Assembly (NCBI GenBank): GCA_002887195.1 | Contig: PJAB01001185.1 | Span: forward strand, 1-16,503 | Direction of reading: 5' to 3' | DNA from: Chrysochromulina parva | Lineage: Eukaryota > Haptophyta > Prymnesiales > Chrysochromulinaceae | DNA length: 16,503 bases | Shown: positions 8,106 to 14,542 of the stretch, piece by piece | Numbering within the stretch: position 1 is the stretch's first letter | Layout of the letters: every line of letters starts with the position of its first letter | Program-made: the position numbers and the translations under genes | Notes under the pieces: generated by a model | Seen by the model: only the letters and a program-made list of their open reading frames with translations | Told to the model about the DNA's origin: nothing | Database searches by the model: none

Positions 8106-10116
8106 CTAGCACCAAGGGTCCACCTTTTGCCGCAGCCAGCACGGGCCAGCACCAACGTCGCCGCACGAGCCCAAGCACAAATCGATCGCCACAGTGCTCG
8201 GATCGACGCCGATGGGGGGGAGGTAGCCAGGGAGGTCCTGCGTGAGCATCTGGAGCGAGCGATGGGAGAGCCATGCAGTGCATGCGGAGCTCGCGTCCAG
8301 CTGAGATGGTCTCTGAGCCGCAAACCAAAAGAGGTCGGGGCAGTGCAAGTCTTCGCCGTGCAGGGTGCCCACTGTAGGCGCATCTTCACACTCGGCCGCG
8401 GATGGTACTGTGAAGTTGGCCACTGGGCAGGTGGAGACCATGCCCGCGTCCTCGAAGACGGCATGCACGAGCGCGCCCTGGACCGCACTCGCAGCGTACC
8501 TGTGGGGAGCGGCAGGCGCCGTGGTGAGCACTTGCCAGCGCGCCCTGGACCGTGCTGACTGCGTACTGGAGCTGCTTGTACGGGCGCGAGCAGTTCATGC
8601 CTGCAGTCGCCCCACCCATTCGAGCGGCCGAAGTGGTCGCCAGCGAGATGCCCAGCCGCAGGAGCGGCAGGTAGAAGCTCAGCATTGCGCCCGAGCCGTA
8701 ATCAAGGCCCGCGTGGCCATACGCGTCGAGTCCACACACGTCGAACGGCTGGCCTGTTCCTGTGGAACCCCACCGGCCCTCAAGCCCTAGCCCGTACGCC
8801 AATTTGTATTGGGCAAATTCGTCAGTGAGCGGGTGGTAGTTGAGCATCTGGGTGAGCGACCGCGCGCTGAGGAGGCCCTTCGAGTCGTTACCTGATGTCG
8901 AGCTCGAGTCGTTACGGAATGTCGTTACGGAATGTCGTTACGGAATGTCAGGTGCAATCAGAGGCCATCAGGTCATGATCAAAGCCTTCGCGTCGTTACG
9001 GAAGGCGGCGAAGGTGAAGCGTGCCACATCCATTGGGCGAGGCGCGATGTTCCCCCCCATCCAAGAATTGAGGCACGAGTGGTTCGAGATGTCGACGAAG
9101 GTCTCGTTCTCGGTGAGTGAGGTGTACTGGTGCGCGATTCCTGGGTGGCTCAGGCAAGTGCCACGTGTGGGGAACAGGGTCGCGTCGTCGGCTGGTAGAT
9201 GCCTACCCCACGCAAGCGATCGCTGGTCGAGCTGCGCCCAGTCATCGAGATCGAAGAGGCCGGCGAGAGCTAGCCCTATGAGCGAGTACGCGTTCGTCGA
9301 GTAGGCTCCGCGTCGCACCGTCTGTCCCGCGCCCGGCTGGCCCGCGGGCACGACGATCTCCTCGCCCGGAGAGAAGAGGAACGATTTGTCCTGCTCCACA
9401 AGATACTCGAGAGGTTCCACATCGCGCGTCGAGTTCAGCACGGAGTAGTAGAGCCAATCGGTGCCGCCGGGCGTGTCGTAGTAGTCCCTGAGCCCCGAGC
9501 TCATGCTGAGGATGTGCCGAAACGTCACCTTCTCGATGCGCGCGTCGTTCTTCCATAGGTTGAGAACGGTCACCGCAGTCGGCCGCCCCTTGCCGGGGTA
9601 GCAGTGCAAGTAGCGCAGGCAGTAGGAGCACTTGTTGTAAGTCTCATCGGTTGTATTGGAGCAGGCGGGTTCAGGCTGCACGAAGCAGTATGAGATCGGC
9701 GCGCATTCGACCTCACAATAGGCCGGGGCCTGCTCGCACGGCATCGGCTTGGCGAGGTACTTGTCGACCAACGGAGCTACCGGCTGGTCGAGGTGAATGG
9801 TACCGGCCTCAGCAAGACGCACCACGGACACCGCAGTGTACATCTTGGTAGTTGAGCCCATCGGGATCTGGCTGTTGGGCGTAAGTCTGCTCGTGGTGGG
9901 TTTGGCCCAGTCGTTCGCGCCCGCTGCCACCGCGATTTCCATCGAATCGTTGTGCACAGCAAAGGAGAAGCTGCAGTTCCAGAAGGCGCTGTGGAAGTCG
10001 ACGATGCTTTGTAGCTTCTCCTGCAGGCCGCTCGGGTCATCCGAGGCGTACATCTCGCGCGGTTGCGCGAGCACGCTGCTTGCAAGAGCGCACAAGGCTG
10101 CGAACAAAAACTCCAT
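8106..10116 (-). CDS. Secreted serine beta-lactamase-fold hydrolase (LACTB/class C type), spliced
   Basis: Exons 10116-9000, 8891-8567 and 8499-8106 give 611 residues ending at TAG. The ATG at 10116 is chosen because MEFLFAALCALASSVLAQ is a clear signal peptide. The nucleophile motif S-x-x-K is S88-T-T-K91 (GSTTKMY). The Tyr motif is AYSTNAY at ~271, where the Asn of YxN is Thr or shifted by one. The third motif, HxG, is GHAGLDYGSG in exon 2. In known families this fold covers beta-lactamases, DD-peptidases and esterases; the substrate here is unknown. Residues ~127-172 are an insertion with nine Cys between motif 1 and the core. Exon 3 is Cys-containing (HCPDLFWFAAQ, LCLGSCGDVGAGPC) and is not typical of the fold. 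Exon 3 could continue past a donor-like AAAAG|GTGGAC at 8123 into the esterase-like segment. Confidence 0.75.
8500..8566 (-). other. Intron, 67 nt, with copy of downstream exon start
   Basis: Donor CTCCA|GTACGCAG, acceptor CCCCACAG|GTACGCTG; the junction is phase 2 and restores ...KQLQ-YAASAVQGALVHAVF. About 33 nt at the intron start match the first 33 nt of the next exon (both run GTACGC ... GGTCCAGGGCGCGCT). CTCAC upstream of the pyrimidine-rich end could be the branch point. Confidence 0.7.
8892..8999 (-). other. Intron, 108 nt, with copy of downstream exon start
   Basis: Donor CTTCC|GTAACGAC, acceptor GACATCAG|GTAACGAC; the phase 1 junction joins FAAFR to NDSKGLLSARSLTQML. The first 15 nt of the intron (GTAACGACGCGAAGG) equal the first 15 nt of the next exon (GTAACGACTCGAAGG) with one mismatch. 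Unspliced, the frame stops after ALIMT. Confidence 0.75.
8908..8946. repeat. 13-bp tandem repeat inside intron, 3 perfect copies
   Basis: The unit GTCGTTACGGAAT repeats three times. It is a further copy of the motif found at the intron donor and at the start of the next exon, so the same short sequence occurs five times in about 120 bp. Confidence 0.9.
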
Positions 10117-10271
10117 ATATATGTTTGCGGAATTCCAATTCCTAATACGCATGTATTTCAAACTTGGCGGGTCACAGACACCGAGGGGCGATTGAGGTGC
10201 GTGACACGTGGTCGTCTCCATCACCTTTCGGGTTTCGGCGACGGCTGTTCCTCATCGCTCGCAGCCTCCCA

Positions 10272-11812
10272 TCACTCCAGAGGGCCCTGCAAGGTCTTGT
10301 CGGCTATTTTGTACTCGTGCGCCTTCTCGAGCAGTGCCTCAAAGTCGCCGCATCGCGTGGGCAGCGTGCGCAACGCGTTCGCGAGCGAGTCGCCGCGTAG
10401 CTTGAGCAGCTGATGAGGGATGCAATCAGTGGCGATCAGGGAGGCAAAGAATTGCTATCTGGAACGCACTCAGTCACGCACTCAGGAGCGCAATCAGTGA
10501 GGCTCACCTCCTTCTCGTGACTCTTGAGCAGCTGATGAGGGATGGCAATCAATGGCTGATGAGGGATGCAATCAGTGAGGCTCACCTCCTTCTCGTGACT
10601 CTTGAGCAATGCCAACCCGAATTGGAAGATCACTCCCAAGTGCCCATCGAGCAGGATGCAGTCCATCAGGCGCGGCGCGACGGCGGACGGCGCCGGGTTG
10701 TCTCCGCCTACGACCATCGACTGGAACCAGTAGGTGGTGTACATTGAGGGGAGCATGGAGCGCATCGGTGACTGCTCCTTGACGATCTGGTTGTACTCCT
10801 TAATGTCCATACCGAGGAACTGGAGGAGCTCCTGCTTGATGTGCTTGTCCACTTTAGGCAGGTGCTTCTGGATGAGCTGCTGCCACACGTCGTAGTGGTG
10901 GAAGAGGAGCGGGAAGCCGTCGACAAAGAGGCCGACCAGCCCACAGCTCTTCATGAGCGTGGCAAACGTCCAAAACGCGTCCTCTTCCGTCATGTAGAGC
11001 AAGAGCACCGCGGCGTAGCTCGACATACCTTGTGTGTACCCGAGCTCCGGGTGGTAGGCCGCGTAGCACTTGAGGAGACGAGCGAGCGCCTCCTGGCCCG
11101 TCTTGCCCGCCGAGCGGAAGTAGATGTGCTCCGTCATCGTCCGAGGCACATCCTTATCGATCTGGACGGCGTGATCTTCTGCAATGTCGGCTGCCTTTGC
11201 GACGAGCTCATGCCACGTGGTGGCTTGCCGGAACTCGGGCGACGAGCGAGCTGCCGCGAGCAGCTTCCACACGAAGCCGCGCACTGCGTCCGGCACGCCC
11301 TCGCGGATGCGTTTGCGCAGCTTGTCCGGCTTGCGACTCGCATACTCTTGCCAAGCCTTGGGCGTCGCCGCGCGCTTCTGCCACTTCTTGAGCTGTATGT
11401 TCTCCTCGCGCACCATGTCGCGCGTGACTGAATGGGCGAGGAACTCCTCCATGGAGACGATGAACCCGTAACGGTCGAGCAGCGGCATGATCGTCAGGCG
11501 CAGGTCTCCCACGGCTCCAGCGATCAGCACGACCGCCTGCTGCAGCGAGGGATGCCGGTGCAGCACGCCGTCAGCCTCGACGTCGAGCAGCTTGGCGCCC
11601 TTCTTGAGCTCGGAGAAGGTCGAGCACAGGGTATTCGGATGGATTTCCGAGATGACGAGCCATCGGCCGTCCTTTGAGTAGCCCATCTCAAGGCCAACTT
11701 TGACGTCCTTGGATTTCTTGTGCACCGAGATGATGGTGGTCTCGCCCCGAACCTGGTCGGACACCAGCGGGAGCGTCGTTAGCCGCACACCTGCGGAGGT
11801 TGGCTCCACCAT
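10272..11812 (-). CDS. PDZ-like plus TBC-domain Rab GTPase-activating protein (spliced)
   Basis: Exons 11812-10586, 10531-10508 and 10409-10272 give 462 residues, or 454 if the 24-nt microexon is skipped. The start is the ATG in GGCACCATGG (good Kozak fit). Residues ~25-109 resemble a PDZ domain (KVGLEM, LVISEIHPNTLC, KKGAKLLDVEADGV, LRLTIM). The TBC domain runs from ~RIREGVPDAVRGFVWKLL (168) to near the end. Both catalytic fingers of active Rab-GAPs are present: the Arg finger in IDKDVPRT (R224) and the Gln finger in YTQGM (Q261). It should stimulate GTP hydrolysis by a Rab and act in vesicle traffic; the PDZ-like part may localise it. The last exon (LLKLRGDSLANALRTLPTRC) completes the C-terminal helices and ends at TGA 10274-10272. 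It is divergent from the glomulin-like gene. Confidence 0.85.
10410..10507 (-). other. Intron 2 of the TBC gene, 98 nt
   Basis: The donor is GTGAGCCTCACTGATTGC and the 3' end is CTGATTGCATCCCTCATCAG, followed by CTGCTCAAG. The 18-nt donor segment is identical to that of intron 1, and the 3' ends are nearly identical. The phase 0 junction continues into LRGDSLANAL. Confidence 0.8.
10508..10531 (-). other. 24-nt duplicated microexon (LLKSHEKE)
   Basis: It is flanked by AG and GT on both sides and codes for LLKSHEKE. The last 23 bases (all but the first) match the end of the preceding exon exactly, and it codes for the same eight residues. It is symmetric (phase 0, 24 nt), so inclusion or skipping keeps the frame. 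Confidence 0.65.
10532..10585 (-). other. Intron 1 of the TBC gene, 54 nt
   Basis: It begins GTGAGCCTCACTGATTGC and ends CATCCCTCATCAG. It contains two copies of TGATTGC-ATCCCTCATCAG, so there are two possible acceptors. It has no stop and is divisible by 3, so retention would also keep the frame. Confidence 0.65.
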
Positions 11813-12021
11813 GGTGCCTGGCAACACGCAACCGAAAGCCGCGTCTATTGCAGGCCGCCGCACGACCTGACTGAGACAGAACCTGGGCTTTAAGCGCAAA
11901 GATGCAGGTACGCCGTTACAGCGCTAGGTTACGGCGCGTGGGCGCTCGAACTTTTCTTACTCTTGGAGCTTGTTTCCTTTCACAGCCGTAACAAACCGCG
12001 CTCGTGGGGCCGTGCGTGGGG
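11813..12021. promoter_or_regulatory. Divergent promoter region, TBC and glomulin-like genes
   Basis: The two ATGs face away from each other 209 bp apart, so this stretch must hold both promoters and 5' UTRs. It contains a GCGC-centred near-palindrome around 11913-11938 (GTTACAGCGC then GGTTACGGCGC). No TATA box is evident. Confidence 0.5.
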
Positions 12022-14172
12022 ATGGAAGCCGAGCTGGACTGCGCGCTCGAGCTCCTCCACACGTCCGTCGCACCTGCGCTGACGTCGCTTGCAGCACTGG
12101 CGCGCGCCGACGCCCATGCCGAGCTCCTTGACGCCCGCAGCTTTGATTTCTTCGACGCGGCCCTTGCGCATGGCTCCATGTCCTCCGAGTGCCTCAAGGC
12201 GGCCGAGGTGATCATTGGCACGCTCGCGCGGTCGGCCAACCCACGTGAGGTGATCTGCATGGTATTCGAGGCTTTTGGAAAGGCTCCATCGCCTCCCTTG
12301 CAGCTCCTCTTGCTCCGCGCCGTCCCGACCGTCCTGCCACGCCTCACGCGCAAGCGCGCTGAGTTCGCTTGCACGTGCCTCGAATCGCTCGGTGCGCGCT
12401 ACTTGGACGACGCGTGGCCCGGCGATGGCTGGGACGATGAGGAGGAGGCATGTAGCAAGGATTCGAAACCCGCGTCCTTCCACTTGCTCGCGGCGCTGCT
12501 CGAGAGCGTCGCCCCGCTAGCACCGGAGGCGGCTGCAGCTGTCCCATCGGAGTGCGGGGATGCGCAGTCCTATCGGGCGGACGCGTCCTATCGGGCGGAC
12601 GCGTCCTATCGGGCGGACGCGTCCGATCGGGCGGACGCGTCCTATCGGGCGGACGCGTCCTATCGGGCGGACGCGTCCTATCGGGCGGACGCGGGAGCAC
12701 TGCGCGCCCGGCAGCTGCTCCTAGGCTTCCTGTGGCGGGCACTCGAGCTGGCCTCGAACGGCGGCGCCGAGCGGCGCGCGCTCGTTGCCCGCGCCCACGA
12801 GCTGCTCGATGCGATCGAGCCTCGACTGGCAGAAGTGGAGGCGCACCTCGCTCGGGCAGCTGGCCCGCATGCAACCGCTCCGCCGGCAGCCGGACCGCAT
12901 GCAACCGCTCCGCCGGCAGCTGGGCCGCATGCAACCGCTCCGCCGGCAGCGGACGACGGCCCCAGCGACGAGCCCGCGAGCTCGGCGCTGGCCACGTGGC
13001 CAGCGCTCGGCATGGCGCTCTACCTGAGCAGCGCTCCGTGCCTCGAGGAGGTGGCGCCCACGACGGCGCCGCAGGGCACTGGGGCGGCGGTGTCGGGCGC
13101 CGTCGTGGGCGCAGAGGCTGCCACTGCGACGAGCGCCGTCACGAGCGCCGTCGACCGCATCGGTGGCGACGGCGTTGCAACCTCTGGCGAGGGCGCCGGC
13201 TCGCCCAGTGCCCGGCACGACGCCTCTGGCTCGCCCAGTGCCCGGCACGACGCGTTGCTCCTCGCGCTCAAGGCCGAGCGCTCGCCTTCGGCTGCGCTCG
13301 CCTTCGCCGCGGCGCTGGCAGAGCCGCTGCTGCGGAGTGCCCGGCACGGCGCCGCGGCGCTGCGCCTGCTGGACTGGGCCGGGCGCGCCGTGGCCCCAGG
13401 CTCGCTCGCGTGCGCCGAGGAGGGGCGGCGCGTCGAGCTGGCAGTACGGGCGCTCACGACGCACATGGCGAACAGCGCACAGCAGTCGGAGAGGACGGGT
13501 GGGTACAAGACACTGCGTCGGTTGCTATGGGCGTGGGCCGAGCCTGAGCGCTTCCGTCTGCTCAAGGGGCTCTTAAGCGCTTGCCCATACCCCAACGTGG
13601 TCGCACTGCTGATCCACCGCCTCAAGGAAGAGCATCTGCGTGAGGCGGCTGAGTCGGCGCCGGCGGTGTTCACAGCGTCGGCGCCGGCGGTGTTCACAGA
13701 GTCGGCGCCGGCGGTGTTCACAGCGTCGGCACTGCTCGAGCTCGTGGAGCCGCTGCTTGCGGTGCCGCGCGCGGGCGAGCAGACTGACCCACTAGATTCA
13801 CTCGATGCGCTGATGGGCGCCCTCAACCTCGTGCGCTTGCTCCTGCAGCGCGCGTCCGCACCCAACCCTACGCTGCACGCGGCCCTCGATCGCGCCGCTG
13901 TCGTGCGGCTGCAGCGCGAGACGCTCGTGCATGTCGACGCGTGGATTCGGCGGCGCATGGACACGCTGTGGGCACAGGTTAACGCCGCCGAGCGCTGCGC
14001 CGAGCGCTGCTCCCCCGTGCCCACGACAGCGCCCGAGAGCCTGGGCCAGCTGCGACTCGACTTTACGCATCTTCATGTGGCAACCGACGTGGCAGCACGC
14101 ACGATGGAGATCTGCAAGGAGTTTACAGCGGTTGTGGCCGCGGCCGCAGCGGATGTGGTGCGTGTGGATTGA
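12022..14172 (+). CDS. Glomulin/ALF4-like protein with in-frame minisatellites
   Basis: 716 residues from the ATG at 12022; a few in-frame codons upstream have no ATG. The protein is Leu/Ala-rich and helical throughout, as in HEAT-like solenoids. The best family match is near the C-terminus: YKTLRRLLWAWAEPERFRLL, then SACPYPNVVALLIHRLKEE at ~519-537, and DALMGALNLVRLLLQR near 595-610. These resemble the conserved blocks of glomulin (vertebrate) and ALF4 (plant). Known members bind RBX1 and inhibit cullin-RING ubiquitin ligases; that role here is inferred from the family. Regions between helices carry tandem peptide repeats: SYRADA x7, GPHATAPPAA x3, SPSARHDA x2 and SAPAVFT x3. These should be disordered loops and make it longer than the roughly 600-residue relatives. 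No introns are needed to read it. Confidence 0.72.
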   Translation: MEAELDCALELLHTSVAPALTSLAALARADAHAELLDARSFDFFDAALAHGSMSSECLKAAEVIIGTLARSANPREVICMVFEAFGKAPSPPLQLLLLRAVPTVLPRLTRKRAEFACTCLESLGARYLDDAWPGDGWDDEEEACSKDSKPASFHLLAALLESVAPLAPEAAAAVPSECGDAQSYRADASYRADASYRADASDRADASYRADASYRADASYRADAGALRARQLLLGFLWRALELASNGGAERRALVARAHELLDAIEPRLAEVEAHLARAAGPHATAPPAAGPHATAPPAAGPHATAPPAADDGPSDEPASSALATWPALGMALYLSSAPCLEEVAPTTAPQGTGAAVSGAVVGAEAATATSAVTSAVDRIGGDGVATSGEGAGSPSARHDASGSPSARHDALLLALKAERSPSAALAFAAALAEPLLRSARHGAAALRLLDWAGRAVAPGSLACAEEGRRVELAVRALTTHMANSAQQSERTGGYKTLRRLLWAWAEPERFRLLKGLLSACPYPNVVALLIHRLKEEHLREAAESAPAVFTASAPAVFTESAPAVFTASALLELVEPLLAVPRAGEQTDPLDSLDALMGALNLVRLLLQRASAPNPTLHAALDRAAVVRLQRETLVHVDAWIRRRMDTLWAQVNAAERCAERCSPVPTTAPESLGQLRLDFTHLHVATDVAARTMEICKEFTAVVAAAAADVVRVD
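12568..12693 (+). repeat. 18-bp minisatellite, 7 copies (SYRADA)
   Basis: The unit TCCTATCGGGCGGACGCG repeats seven times. Copy 4 has one change (Tyr to Asp). The near perfect identity at DNA level, including third positions, indicates recent expansion. Confidence 0.95.
12862..12951 (+). repeat. 30-bp minisatellite, 3 copies (GPHATAPPAA)
   Basis: Three consecutive units begin GG(C/A/G)CCGCATGCAACCGC, with few differences limited to synonymous positions. Confidence 0.9.
13198..13254 (+). repeat. 30-bp duplication, 2 copies (GSPSARHDA)
   Basis: GGCTCGCCCAGTGCCCGGCA and the following GACGCC occur twice, joined by a Ser codon. The core AGTGCCCGGCACG recurs at about 13336-13348 in the same gene. 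Confidence 0.85.
13651..13722 (+). repeat. 24-bp minisatellite, 3 copies (xSAPAVFT)
   Basis: The unit TCGGCGCCGGCGGTGTTCAC plus a variable codon (GAG or GCG) repeats three times between helices of the glomulin-like C-terminal part. Confidence 0.9.
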
Positions 14173-14542
14173 GGAACCATCACCGCGATCACCGATAGGA
14201 TACCAACGTGGACGGCCGGGCTTAAAAGCGAACCGCCTTTCTTGTTCACCCGGGCGTCTCGGGTCCATTATAGCGCTTGTGTTCGTTTCGTAGCTCATTT
14301 CCAAGCACCAAGGGCGGCGCCTCTGAAAGTATACGCGTCCCTTGAGACGGTGGTGTGGTGAGGGGAAACATCTGACTAACACAGACTTCTGCGTGTGACA
14401 AGGGGGTCCAGGGGTCCCCGAGCTAGTTGTAACCGCACACGTATGTACGCCGGTCCGGTGTCTTGGTTGTCGAATTATAAACATTGACTGTGAATTTCAG
14501 CGTGAAACGGCGATCAGACGCAGAGGACGGTCGTGCGGTGGC
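14173..14542. other. Intergenic spacer
   Basis: This lies between two tandem + strand genes. No coding frame or RNA gene is supported. A TATA box candidate lies near its 3' end. Confidence 0.6.
14476..14481 (+). promoter_or_regulatory. TATA box candidate
   Basis: TATAAA in an AT-rich pocket (GAATTATAAACATTG) lies 67 bp upstream of the ATG at 14543, a reasonable core promoter position for a short 5' UTR. Confidence 0.5.

Noticed and set aside
8500..8610. GC-AG intron using the donor CTG|GCAAGT near 8535
   Set aside because: It would join into a frame that loses the HAVFEDAG/NFTVPS sequence and gives Arg-rich translation. The GT at 8566 keeps the frame and the better protein.
8106..10116. Antibiotic-resistance beta-lactamase or recent bacterial transfer
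   Set aside because: The gene has spliceosomal introns, an algal-type Cys-rich insertion and a eukaryotic signal peptide. The fold family includes many eukaryotic hydrolases without this function.
10085..10130. TATATATG as a TATA box for the beta-lactamase gene
   Set aside because: It directly overlaps the chosen ATG at 10116, so it is too close to be the core promoter.
12552..13547. Alternate frames over the glomulin-like gene (RVLSGG repeats and PPDRTR repeats)
   Set aside because: They are other-frame readings of the 18-bp minisatellite; the + frame with conserved CPYPNVVALL-type blocks is better supported.
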